Part shown: one piece after another, positions 21,102 to 33,968 of the stretch
How positions within the stretch are numbered: position 1 is the first letter of the stretch
How the letters are laid out: every line of letters starts with the position of its first letter
NCBI GenBank assembly: GCA_026745465.1
Contig: JACYXH010000020.1
Coordinates: 164,501 to 228,500 of the forward strand
Direction of reading: 5' to 3'
Origin: Lota lota
Taxonomy: Eukaryota > Chordata > Actinopteri > Gadiformes > Lotidae
Length of the DNA: 64,000 nucleotides
Program-made: the position numbers and the translations under genes
Notes under the pieces: generated by a model
Databases searched by the model: none
Seen by the model: the letters and a program-made list of their open reading frames with translations, nothing else
What the model was told of the DNA's origin: nothing

Positions 21102-22242
21102 AGTTGTCATCGTATTGCCCATTTTCCTTTCAAAAATGAAATGAACAGAAATCACAAAGGGTTGCACATTAAAATGAGGTTATTACAATAAGCGCTCACA
21201 TTAATACAGCATAAAGCAAATCACGTTTTAGGCTATTCTTACTGTATCACTAGGACTAGGACTACACATCCAAGTGTTGAAATTCAGCCACCAGATAACA
21301 GTTGAACATTAATGTCTCATTTCTGCTTAAGAACATCACAAAAAGCAGCCTATGACTGAATTTAAATTGTAGGCTTATTTATATTAAACATTTTTGTTAA
21401 CAATTTATCTCACCTCTAGGCTTGTCAGTGTAAGTACCAGCTCTGCTTGTTTCTGAATTCAATATGTCTGAAAACATCAGATGCAGCTTTAGGTTTCATT
21501 TCAGGGTTATAATAAAAGGAAGTGCATACCTTTGGAAGGGAGGTGCAAGTGCACAAAGTGTTTAACATTTTGGCAGGTAGGCTATGGAGAATCACATGAT
21601 CCTGAACACCATTATTTTCTGACCACCAAGTCCTACAAGTGTGCCTTTACTCTTACTTTTACTGATTGGATATTATTCACACAACACCCATGTCCCACAA
21701 TCATCATTTATTTTAATGAATATGTTTCAGCACATCTTTGAAAAACAATTTAGGTCAATTCAATTTCTTGTACGTTTGACACGAATAACATGATCAAAAC
21801 CAATTTCCTATTTACAATAACAAACTAAATTGACAACCATAACATTTTGATGATTAAATATAAAATGGTTATTCTATTCTTTAAACTATACGCCCAACAC
21901 ATCAACATCATGAGATCCCATCAGCTTGACATGTTTTAAAATGTGTGTGTCTTAGAGTACCTGGAAAAGTGCAACACAATAACATGTATTATTAGGTCTT
22001 CACAGAGTATCTGTGGATACCTATTGTTATTGTGGGGTTTGGGTATTATTATTATTCCGGATTGGTAACGCCTATATCTCCGCGGTGGACTGGTCAAACG
22101 TTTTCAAATTTGGGGTGTATATACATATCCCCGGTAAGCAGGTCTCCAAAAGGTTTGGTGCTGAAATTCCCAATTGGGGGCGCTATAACTTCTGGTCAAA
22201 GTTCAACGCTCGGCATTTCCGCCACGATGATGAAAAATTCTG
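21102..22242. other. 5' flank of plaat B followed by an interspersed repeat
   Basis: 21,102-21,994 aligns with 13,118-14,010. At 21,995 the homology stops and an unrelated sequence begins (GGTCTTCACAGAGTATCTGT...), including a GGGGGCGCTATAACTTC motif. It looks like an interspersed repeat leading into the minisatellite, but I cannot name the family. Confidence 0.45.
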
Positions 22243-22578
22243 AAACTTGGTTTACATGCCTTATTTCAACTTGGTGTACATGACTTATTTCAACTTGGCG
22301 TACATGACTTATTTCAACTTGGTGTACATGCCTTATTTCAACTTGGTTTACATGCTTTATTTCAACTTGGTGTACATGCCTTATTTCAACTTGGTGTACA
22401 TGCCTTATTTCAACTTGGTTTACATGCCTTATTTCAACTTGGTGTACATGCCTTATTTCAACTTGGTGTACATGCCTTATTTCAACTTGGTGTACATGGC
22501 TTATTTCAACTTGGTGTACATGCCTTATTTCAACTTGGTGTACATGCCTTATTTCAACTTGGTGTACATGCCTTATTT
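22243..22578. repeat. 24-bp minisatellite, about 14 units
   Basis: Unit TTATTTCAACTTGGTGTACA+TGCC, with sporadic substitutions (GTTTACATG, GCGTACATG, ATGGC). Being divisible by three it leaves open frames on both strands (YFNLVYMP on plus, VEIRHVHQ on minus). These are repeat artefacts. Confidence 0.95.
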
Positions 22579-23270
22579 CGCATGCTGAATTTTTTTTCCA
22601 ATTGGACCCATAATGTCCGTCAGGGTAGACTTTGCTGTACAGTGACATTTTCAGTTAAATTTCAAAATGTTCTTCTTCAGAACCATAGATTTAAATGACA
22701 AACAGTTTGAATGTACATGATCTATGGACTTGTCTGATCTTAAATATATCAGGGATTTTCGATTAGGTAAAAAATTGTCGAGTTATGGCAAATTCAGTTT
22801 GGTGTCGATATCCCATTCCATGACGTCACCGTGTCAAAAACAGTATTTGCTCATAAGCTTAATGCACAACTTCACCAGCAGGTGGCACAGAATAACACAT
22901 AAACGGCATCTACGATTAAAAGCGTATTTTTCTGGGTTTTTATATTTCAAAATATATATATATATCTTTTAATAGAATTGTATACATTGGTTTGACGTTC
23001 GCCTATTCAAACCGATGCCTCTCTCCAACGCAGGCTAGGCCTTAAAGAGGTACACACATCATTTCTCAAAAACAAATTTTGAAGGTGGATTTTGACACTG
23101 TATACTTTAGAAACATGGTTGGTGATTATTTTGATATGTTTACTTCTGGTAAACCAGTTTCTAAGGCATACAAATAACATTTGACCATATCTACCAAGTT
23201 CACTATATCTGCCAAGTATAGAAGACTGCTCCTTCTTAAAATAAAGTGTACTTTGCTCCTGTAATAGACA
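22579..23270. other. Non-coding sequence
   Basis: Unique-looking AT-rich DNA to about 23,060. From about 23,112 it matches 9640-9720. No gene seen. Confidence 0.5.
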
Positions 23271-23343
23271 TGTCCATGTAGTGTAGTGGTACAGTGTCGG
23301 CCACATGGACATTGGGTTGCTGGTTTGAGTCTGACTTCACCCA
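23271..23343 (+). repeat. tRNA-like SINE head, copy 2
   Basis: Duplicate of 9724-9796 with one or two substitutions and the same A-box-like and B-box-like motifs. Confidence 0.5.
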
Positions 23344-23366
23344 AACATATTGTGAGACGTGGCAAC

Positions 23367-23408
23367 GGGTGTAGTCATTACTCATTACTGTGAGTAATGA
23401 CTACACCC
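23367..23408. repeat. Perfect 18-bp inverted repeat with 6-base loop
   Basis: Arms 23,367-23,384 (GGGTGTAGTCATTACTCA) and 23,391-23,408 are exact reverse complements around TTACTG. Confidence 0.95.
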
Positions 23409-23902
23409 ATGGTTACCTTGAAAGGGCGGCCACTGGGATAGGCGGTCCGTGGGCGGTGAATACCTTGTGTGACTGCTTGCAATCCTAGTTATTAATATAA
23501 TTATTCTGCTTATGGTTGAACAGATCTAATTACTTACGTAACACCTGCCCATAACACACAGACAAATCACCTTTGGCACTCATTTTCTCAGAAATAGACA
23601 TAGCTTATATCCAACTTACTATAGTACTACATCAATGAGGTGGATGCCCTAATCTATCACACACACAAAGTACATACAATAATACAAGATGGCAACTAGA
23701 TACATGTATTTCCTAAAGAAGAAGAATCACACAATTCTCACGTAAATAACTCTTTATTGATATAAAGGTTTGGTTTAAACGAAAGAAAGAGCAAACTAAT
23801 GTCAAATTGCAGTCTTACATTTGAAGGACTATAGAAGATAGTTATCTATATTAAACATGTGCATTTAGTATGACATAATCGTGTGTTCATTGTCGTTTTT
23901 CG

Positions 23903-23905
<3 letters not shown>

Positions 23906-23966
<61 letters not shown>
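23906..23966. repeat. (TA)n microsatellite
   Basis: About 30 units. The paralogous sites are shorter at 10,371 and interrupted by Tc1 at 14,499. Confidence 0.97.
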
Positions 23967-23969
<3 letters not shown>

Positions 23970-24854
23970 TCAGGACTGCCACTGCCAGAGAGCAAGAGAT
24001 CTCACTTCCTTTCCAACAATACTTCTTGTAAAATAAGTCAATTACGAATACATCTTAATTAAACCTTTTCTGAATCTAAGTAGGTTTGATTATTTCCCTT
24101 CATTAAGTTTGAATGCCGAGTGCAGTGGAGATATTATGCTTGTGCTCTTTTACATAGTAACTCAGAAAAAAGTGCTTCAAACGAGTTGATACAATTAGTT
24201 TTCATAGGAAACTTGTTGCCAATACTTGTGTGCAGGAGTAACATATATTGTGGTTGTTTGCAATAAGAAAAAAATTGGCCAGCCTCCTTAAAAATAGATT
24301 ATAAAATTAGATTATAAAGTGGAAACTATGGTATCATTTGGCATCCGTTTTTAGATTTTTTTTCCAGATCAACATCAATAATAAAACTACAATTACAGTT
24401 CTTCATTAGGTTACTTGAACTGTTAAAATCCATCTTACTCATGTATTAAAGATACTGCATCTTCATTATTAGCAGAGATAGGCTTCTGCAGAAGATATAA
24501 TGAAAACACCTTCTTAGTTGTGCTGTTAGTGTAAAAGTTAAAAGTTGAAAATGATTGCACCTTAATGCCAGAAAACGCAATTCCTCATCATTATTATCAA
24601 TTTCAAAAGATTTGTGGCACAAATAGCTATGCAAGTTGCTTCGACATTTAATATTTGTGCCAGGCTAATCTGTATTAAAAGTTCAAATTAGCATGTGATA
24701 AGATATCTTTTTACATTTTTGTATTTCTTTTACAATCCACCCACTGAACTCAAGAAGCAAGTGCTGACTTGCCAGCTGACGCTTGTTTCAGGTAAAAAGT
24801 GTCAATCATATTTTGCTGGTAGTAATCAAGCCCCTCCAGATCAACAGGTGTCAA

Positions 24855-26566
24855 TCATCGCGTGTTCTTCTTTTCTTTGCTCCCGCCTCCAAAGATGGCC
24901 CCGGCCAGAGCCACGAGACCCAGGCCAACCATTGTGGCAACGCCTACTGCTAAGACAACCTCGCCTGCCTTGCGCACCTGTGGTGGGAGGTCCGGTCACA
25001 ATGAGAGCGCAGTGACTTTAATGGTTAACCAAAGACTACAATCAAACACGTTATACAGTACAAACACAGTTTAGTGCTATGGATTGACCCTGATCCAAAT
25101 CTCCACCTTAAAGATAAATAGCCGTTATTTAGCAGGTTAAGAGTCATAGCTTAATGTGTCATGAAGTGAACTGGATTCACATGAATCTGTATCTGAAACA
25201 GACAATTTGGATTTTCCATGAGTTGGACTTTGACTAAGCATAAACTGTCAATCTAATATATGTCAGGAATACCCCTGACATACACTGATTATTGCTTTTT
25301 ATGATTGGTTTAAAAGTGTGCAATGTGACATGTCACTTACACAAGATATGATAATCCCTATTGATTTATCCCAGTAGGGAAATGTAGGATACCATGCAAA
25401 CAATGGCAATTGACAGTATCCGTCATGAAATGTGTTTCATACTGTCTTAGGTAGGTTCTGTCTCCAACGTTTGATTGTGTGGCTGTGTTTGGTTACTCCA
25501 CAATGATGCATGTCGATTTGTGTCACTTAACCCCCCCCCCACCCCCCAACCCCCCTAACCCCCTCCAACGGTTGATTGTGTGGCTGTGTTTGGTTACTCC
25601 ACAATGATGCATGTCGATTTGTGTCACCTAACCCCACCCCCCAACCCCCCTAACCCCCTCCAACGGTTGATTGTGTGGCTGTGTTTGGTTACTCCACAAT
25701 GATGCATATCGATTTGTGTCGCTTAACCCCCCCCCCCCCCACCCCTTAAACAAAACATACAAACATAATGAAATGATGCATATGTACAGAATTAAAAAAA
25801 AACACAAATACAAAAGCAGTGCCTTTCTGCTGGGCATGGAGCAAAGACGTGACGCTACATCATACCTGTCGAGAATGGGCCTTTCCGTAGCGCAGCTCGG
25901 TGGCAAAGTGCTCACAGTTCCTCTGGAAGACGCAGTAGGACAGCTCGGCGCCCACCAACGCACGGGCCTCCCGCACCACCGTGTGGGCAGGCCGCGGCTC
26001 GTACTGGTCATCCAGGAGGTTATTGATCTGCCACTTGTCTGTCCCCACTACGTCCCAAAGCTCAGCCTGCTTCACCAGGGCTCCCTCGCAGAAGACAGAC
26101 ATCATGCTGTTGGCTCCAGCGCCTGGAACCTCCGCTACAGTCAGACAATAAGAGAGCACGAAATGTGCTTAGGGAAGGATCCAATACAAATGTATTGTGT
26201 TTTCCAAGCATGAAGATTATTTTATCACCAAGCTGAAATAGTGTTCGAGTCAGCTTCTGAGAAAAGCCGCGTGTTCCATGAAACTTACAAGGCGGTGCCA
26301 AATGGACAACAAATCCATCGCCGATGTACACAGCCCAATGCTGGTAGGACCCACGGAAGATTTCTATGAGGTCACCCGGCTCCGGCTTGACGTCATACTA
26401 GAGAATATTTGTTTCGCAGAAAAATGATTTTGGAAAATGATTTTAGTATTTGATATCAAAGCAATACATTTCCCCCTAAATAGGGTCTTTGTCTGAAATG
26501 CGTAACAATAAGGGGTTTCTGTTTCTTGGAAGTGAGTACTAGGATACTAACCAGGGTTGGGGCCAT
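24855..26566 (-). CDS. plaat-like gene C, intact, 171 aa
   Basis: Coding exons on the minus strand: 26,552-26,566, 26,289-26,397, 25,866-26,134, 24,855-24,977; the sum is 516 bp. The protein opens [37 protein letters not shown] supplies the catalytic His. [18 protein letters not shown] supplies the catalytic Cys. The last exon is a hydrophobic Gly/Ala/Val anchor ending SKEKKNTR. The LAPP and [10 protein letters not shown] motifs are closer to mammalian PLAAT proteins than those of A and B, so C may represent the ancestral copy from which the cluster grew. Expected role: calcium-independent phospholipase A/acyltransferase on organelle membranes. Intron 3 contains a G-rich tandem repeat. It is head to head with ints5. 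Confidence 0.9.
25463..25752. repeat. Tandem triplication, unit about 100 bp, with C-runs
   Basis: Three copies start near 25,463, 25,564 and 25,660. Each contains GATTGTGTGGCTGTGTTTGG and ends in runs of 5-12 C. It lies in intron 3 of gene C, so the transcript carries the G-runs. Confidence 0.92.
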
Positions 26567-27670
<1,104 letters not shown>

Positions 27671-30600
27671 ATGCAGACCTCTCACACTCACACGCCGCAA
27701 AATGCCGTGAGGTGAGTAGGGTAGCGAATTCCTTATGGGTGAATGTGGGTTAAGTGTTTTTCTGTCTTCCGATACAGTCATTACGAAATATTTTTACACA
27801 CTCTTACACTTTTACACAAAACATGATCAAATATTTGATTAACCAGTTTGACAACGATATTATTCCTGTATTAAAAGTAGAAGTGTGTGTAAACAGTAAT
27901 ATGCGGTTTATCGTACATCCCTTTGCTCATGCACAGAGACCCATGCACTTACATTAATTGACGCATTGTTAATATAGCAACAAACTACAGGCATACTGGA
28001 TAGTAAGCAAAAACAAGTGGTTAAAGGTATCACAACAACGTCATGGTAACAACTGAAACTAATATAGTGTAATGCTAGAAGTGCATCTTATAAAGATAAC
28101 GAATTAATAATAAGGAATATAATATATTCTGCATTTCTTCCTCTTCTAGTGCCCAGGAGCTGTCCCAGGAGATCAAGTCATTCATCAGTGGCGTGGACTC
28201 TGTCCAGGGCCGCAAACTAAGCGTTCGAGAGCATGCCCGCTGTGCTGTTCGTCTCCTGCGCTCTGTTCCGGCCTGCCGTGGGGCGGTCTTGGAGCATCTG
28301 AGGGGCGTGTACGATGAGCATGTGTCCGCTTTCCTCCACCACCTGGAGACCGAGGGCGACGGCAGCGCAGGAGTCAGCTCCAACCTGGAGGACATCATAC
28401 AAGTAAACCCCCTACCCCATTTTATCTGTCACATCTTGAGAATTACCACCGCAAATCCATGTGTACTGACTGCATTATGTTTGGTTGAAAGGCAATGGAC
28501 ATTGCTTTGACATTTTATTTATTATTATTCTACTGTCCTGAACTTTCTGCTGTGGCACCTGAATGTCCGACGTGGGATTAATTCAGTATCATCTACTTGT
28601 CGAAACCGAACCCTCCTCCCTTGTTTTCCAGGAGGTTCACGGGGTGTTGTCTGAGTTCATCCGCCTCAACCCCCGGGCCTGGGCCCCTCTGGTGTCAGCC
28701 TGGGCCGTGGACCTGTTGGGCCAGATGAGCAGCAAGCACGCCGGCCGCCGCGCCACACCACACTCCTCCAGCCTCAACGAGCTGCTGCAGCTGTGGATGT
28801 CGTGCGCGGCCACCCGCTCCCTCATGGAGGCCTACTCCCAGTGCCTGGCCGCCATGCTGGCCTGGTGCCCCGACGCCTGCGTGGACGCCCTGCTGGACAC
28901 CTCCGTCCAGCACTCGCCCCACTTTGACTGGGTGGTGGCGCACATTGGCTCGGCCTTCCCCGGGACCATCATTAGCAGAGTGCTGGCCTGTGGCCTCAAG
29001 GACTTCTGCTCACACGGCTCCAAAGACCCGCTGCTGGCCCCGGCTGGAGGAGGAGACAAAGGGAGCCGGGTGCCCAAGATCGGCTCGGTGGTGGGAATAC
29101 TGGGGCACTTGGCTGCGCACCACTCGGAGAGCATCCGCAAGGAGCTGCTCCGGATGTTCCAGGAGAGCCTGAACCCCTCCGGCCCGCTCTCCCCGTCCTC
29201 ATCTGCCTCCTCGTGGGAGAACTCACCCCAGCTGCGTCGCTCGGCAGTGCCCTTCCTGCTGCAGCTGGCCGCACTGTCGCCCACCCTGCTGGGCGCCGTG
29301 TCGGCCGAGCTGGTGGAGCTCCTGCGGCCGCCCGTCCTACTCCAGCTGCAGGCTCTGCTCCTGGGCCTCCCCAGGGAGGAGCTGGAGAACATGCTGGGGC
29401 TGGCCGTGCACCTCATCAGCCAGAGCCCCACGGGGGGCGCCCGCGTCCTCCGCTTCCTGGCGGACACGGCCACCCCTGCGTCGGTCATCATCTCGGGGCC
29501 TACTCCCTCGCCTCTGGACGGGGTCCGGGAGGCCTGCGACCGCCTCCTCCAGATGCTGCTGCTGCATCTCCACAAGCTGGTCTACAACCGGCCCGACGGC
29601 ACAGAGGGCATGGGTGGCGCTCACCACTCGGCCCAGCCACAGAGGGCCATCCCGTTCCTTGAGGAGCTGCAGGCCCACGTGGGTGAGCTGTGCGCCGAGA
29701 CACTGCGGCTGGAAAGGAAGCGTCACCTGTGGCTGCACCAGTTGCTCTGCCTGCTGTCCGTGTACGGCGGCCCCAGCGTGTCCACGGAGGCCCTCTGCCA
29801 GCTGCTCGCCCAGGCCCGCAACCCTGAGGAGCTGGCGCTGGCCTGGCAGCTGCACACGCCGCTGTCGGCCTGCCTCCCGGGCCTCATCCCTGCCGCCGTC
29901 GGCCGCTGCGTGGCCCAGATCCACACCCACACCCTGGGGCCCCGGCAGCTGCGGCAGCTGCTGCTCAACCTGGCGGCGGCGGTCCAGAGCCAGGACGAGG
30001 AGCGCCGGGGCGTCGGGCCGGCCGCCCAGGCCTCCATGGCCGCCCAGGTCGGCGGCGCCGTCTCGGGCCACCTGCACGACTTGTGCCCGCTGCTGCTGCA
30101 CGGCGACCCGGCCGTGTCCCACGCCGCCGCGCGCCTCCTGTCGGCCAGCCCTCTGCCGCGCCGCGCCGCCGCGCCCGCACACCTGCTGCAGCTGTGCCGC
30201 GCGGCGGTGGCTCACTTCTTCGTGGCCCTGCGGCGGCGCGGGGAGAGCGGCGCGGGGCGGGACGGCGGCCAGGCGGCCGAGGCGGCGGGCTGCTCGGCCC
30301 TGCTGCTGCGGCGGCTGGCGGCCTACTCGTCGCTGGCGCTCAAGGCGGTGCTGCAGCAGCTGGTGGAGGGGGCGCTGCACAAGGGCAACGCCGAGCTGTT
30401 TGGCGGGCGGATCGCCGACATGGCCGGGGACACGCCCCTCTCGCCGTCCCTGACCCCGGACCTCGGCGCCTCGTTGCTCGACACCAACTGCCGCTTTGGC
30501 AGCGCCGTCAACTTCTCCGGCAGCGTGTGGTCGGTGTTCCACGCCGGCGTGATCGGCAAGGGCCTGAAGGTGCGGGCCGCCAAGCCCCCCCACGACCCGG

Positions 30601-31666
30601 CCACCGTGGTCCAGGTGAGATGGGGGTGCTCTGTAATGATTCACGGGGGGCTTTATGTGATACTTTGATAAGCGTACGAGATGACTCTAGATGTTCTCTC
30701 TAGATTGTTCCTCCTTAATATTGCGTTGAGTTTGAAGGGATGTGTTGTTTTGATTTGATTTGATCTAGTCTGTTGATGTTAGGACTAAAAGAATAGATGA
30801 AAACAGAACTGTTCCTCAGTCAATCAGGTCTACCATTAGTGTGACTCTCAGAAGTGATAGCAAGTGTCGGGGGGGGGCCAACTGAATTGTAATGCGCCGA
30901 CGGTCGTTGATACTCCTCCCCGTAGAACACCCAGACGCTGCTGGCCGTCACCGTCCAGTGCTGCAGCTCCTCCGCCCTCAACGGCGGCGGCGGCGGCGGC
31001 GCCGACGGCTCCCAGCGACACCCGAGCGCCGACCCGGACGAGCCCCCGCCGCCCATCAACGCCGAGGCGGCCAAGGTGGTGGCGATGACCCTGGTGGAGA
31101 ACGTCTGCCCCGACGTGGCCAACGGCGAGCTGTCGTGGCCGCCGGAGGAGCACGCCCGCACCACGGTGGAGCGGGACATCCACATCCGCCGCTGCTTCGA
31201 GGCACACCCCGTGCTGTTCCCCCTGCTGCAGGTGGCGGCGGCCGGGCGGCCCGCCCTCTGCTACTGCTCGGCGGTGCTCCGGGGCCTGCTGGCCACGCTG
31301 CTGGCCCACTGGGAGGCGTCGCGCGAGGCCCTGGCCACGGACTCGCCCTGGCACCTCCAGGCCTCGTGCCTGCTGGTGTCCTGCATGGGCGAGGGCCAGC
31401 TCCTGCCGCCCGTGCTGGGCAACGTGCACGAGGCCTTCCCTTACCTCACGCCCTTCGAGGTGAGGCTGCTGCTGCTGGCGCTGTGGGAGTACGTGCGAGG
31501 CAACGGACCCATGCCCCAGAAGTTTGTCTTCAGCCCCGACAAGGGCCTGTTCTGCAGGGACTTCTCGCGGGATGGCGACGTGGCGCGCTACGTGGCGCCC
31601 ATTCACAGCGTCCTGCACAAGAACATCGATAGACTCGGACACCTGTGCTGGCGCTTTCAGCTCTGA
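27671..31666 (+). CDS. ints5: Integrator complex subunit 5
   Basis: Exons 27,671-27,711, 28,150-28,402, 28,632-30,614 and 30,926-31,666 join to 3018 bp (1005 aa; human is about 1019). The ATG at 27,671 was chosen because only it puts exon 1 in phase with exon 2 to give [12 protein letters not shown], as in other vertebrates. An upstream ATG at 27,619 is out of frame. Recognisable family segments: [107 protein letters not shown] and the end [10 protein letters not shown]. The protein is helical-repeat-like, with no catalytic site. It is a core nuclear Integrator subunit acting in snRNA 3' processing and Pol II termination. Exon 3 is long and very GC-rich. Confidence 0.96.
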
Positions 31667-31757
31667 GAGCCGGAGAGAGGGCACAATGGAGTGAGATATA
31701 AATCTGAGTCAGAGACTTCTTAAGAGGAAAATATTTAACTCTATTTCGGATTTGTAT

Positions 31758-31789
<32 letters not shown>
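31758..31789 (+). repeat. (G)n homopolymer in ints5 3' UTR
   Basis: About 32 G interrupting the 3' UTR. Length is likely to be assembly-sensitive. Confidence 0.9.
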
Positions 31790-31791
<2 letters not shown>

Positions 31792-31907
31792 GTGATGTTA
31801 TCACTGTATCTAAGTTCCATTCAACTATTGCTCTTCACGTGTTTGTGTAGTTTGTATACTTTTTAGGCTTTTCTCTTACTAAGTAGTCAAATTAAAAAAC
31901 GTGGCTG

Positions 31908-31913
31908 AATAAA
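31908..31913 (+). terminator. ints5 poly(A) signal
   Basis: AATAAA 242 bp after the ints5 stop codon, the first canonical signal downstream. Confidence 0.6.
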
Positions 31914-32596
31914 TGACACATTTGTATGTTAAAATGCATACAAAATATGTTCCTAATGGTTTCTTATTCCACACCAAACAGCCTTAACATGTTATCTCGG
32001 CTGTGAAAACGTTTTGTTATGATTTACACAGCGTCATTTCCTTCATGACATGAAAGTAGTATTAATTTTGTCCATAGTGTTAAATCTGCATTGTCTTTGT
32101 GAAGCACCTACTGTTAACTCAACAATTGAGGAAAAATAAAATTGGAATTTGGTCTAGCAACGTGTCATTCGCCCTCCAAATAATGAAGGAAGATTTTAAT
32201 ATTGTTCTTTATAACTTTCTTGAAAAAAAAAGAAAAAGAAGAAGCAGCAGGAATGGCTTTGAACACATTTTGAGCACGTGTGTATGTAGCACCTACACAC
32301 AGAAAATCGGAGGGGACGCGCTCAGTTTCAAGCTGACGTGTCCATGCCTCAGAGGATGAAGGTCCACAGACTCAAGATATTCATTTATGGCATAGCGGGG
32401 AGCATTACATCATTTAATAGTATTTCGTTCATTGATTAGTTATAATTCGTGCATAGTTTTGCTGGGGCGTATGAAATACAAATGTAAGTCGTTGAGCCTT
32501 GATTTGAATATAGATTATTTATGCTGCTGCATATCTTTATTTCCCGACAATCTTTGCGCCAGGGTAGAGGGCGGAGCTATCTGGAGCATTACCAAG
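31914..32596. other. ints5-ganab intergenic space
   Basis: About 680 bp of AT-rich DNA without a coding-like ORF. The ganab promoter and 5' UTR should lie toward its right end. Confidence 0.5.
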
Positions 32597-33929
32597 ATGG
32601 CCGCCTTCGGTGAAAGGTAAGACAAAGCGATTTCACCGTTTAATCGTGCCATTAAATGTGTATTTGCTAAACTAACAGCATGCATAAAAACATAAATCGT
32701 GTCCAACATAGAGTCAATGCGAAGGGACACTTATTGTGATATGTCTGAATCGCAACCAGGAAGAAATACCGGAAAAGTCGAGAACCTTCAATGGAATTAT
32801 CCAAGCGGTTTGACAGCCTGCCCTGACGCCGCTACCGTTAGTAAAGGCTGGTAGTTAAACGACCATACTGGCCTAATCCTTCAAGAGCAAGCAACGACAA
32901 AAGCGGCAGCCTGAACAGAACGTCTTAATGCAATAGTATAATTTGTAGTTTTGGTAGGTTTTCGCTTTAGCCTTAAATTATGCGGTTATAACGTTACACG
33001 TTAGCGGAGTGCTACCAAGCTAATTCAATCACTAACGTTATAATTTCACAATATCAAGCTAGCTTTTCTGGAATATACCCACGTGTCACCATTATAAAAT
33101 AGAAAGCGCTTCAATCTATAACGTCCGTATTCAGTTCATTTTCTAATGCAATTCCGCGAATCATCATGCTGAGGAAATGGCTAAACTGCTTGAGACATTT
33201 TCTACCGCTCGTCTAGGAGCATTTTAGCCACGGCTCCAAAGTTCATAGCTTTTTTTCTACAAGGCCTGCTTTACTGTAAACGAACTAGGATGTATTTTAC
33301 GCATGCTAAATGTCGATCTAGACTTGGTGCAGCCGAGATTATAAATTGGATGTTCCCCCGACTAGGATGGCGCCTGTTCTGATGCTTTGGCTGGCACTGT
33401 GCCTCAGTGGCACCTGGGCAGTGGACCGGGGAAATTTCAAGACCTGCGACCAGAGTGCCTTTTGCAAGTGGGTCCATCTGCACCATTCATTAAAACTTTT
33501 TGGATGATGCCTTTGCCAAGTTCAAACATAAGTATTGCTATTATTAAGTGCATTATGTCCATATGCGTGTGTCCACTCAGGCGTCAGAGGGCACTGCAGC
33601 CAGGCCAATCTCCCTACCGAGCGCTCTTGGAGACCATGGAGCTGACTCACACCAAACTCACCTTGCAGCTCATCAATGACAACAACAAGGTACATGAATT
33701 GAAACACTTTGTATTTTGATATTACAAAATGGTGAAGAACTGCCATTCTATGGGCTTTTTCCATATGTTTTCACCTTGTTCTCTTGACAGGTGCGCCTGC
33801 TGCTGGAGCTTTACCGTCTCCAGGGGAACATGACAAGGGTGAAGATTAATGAGCTCAAGCCCCTGAAGCCCCGCTACGAGGTCCCTGATGTTCTTATCCA
33901 GCAGCCCCAAACTGAGCCGTAAGTTCTCT

Positions 33930-33968
<39 letters not shown>

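Noticed and set aside
22196-22648. ORFs reading YFNLVYMP (+) and VEIRHVHQ (-)
   Set aside because: Direct products of the 24-bp minisatellite; no conserved context or start.
29337-30644. 435-codon minus-strand ORF opposite ints5 exon 3
   Set aside because: GC-rich antisense shadow of a clear ints5 exon, with Gln/His/Arg composition and no recognisable domain.
28563-30668. Single-exon 701-codon reading of ints5 starting at 28,563
   Set aside because: The first residues come from intron 2 and the last from intron 3. Splice sites at 28,632 and 30,614 and homology to INTS5 define the true exon.
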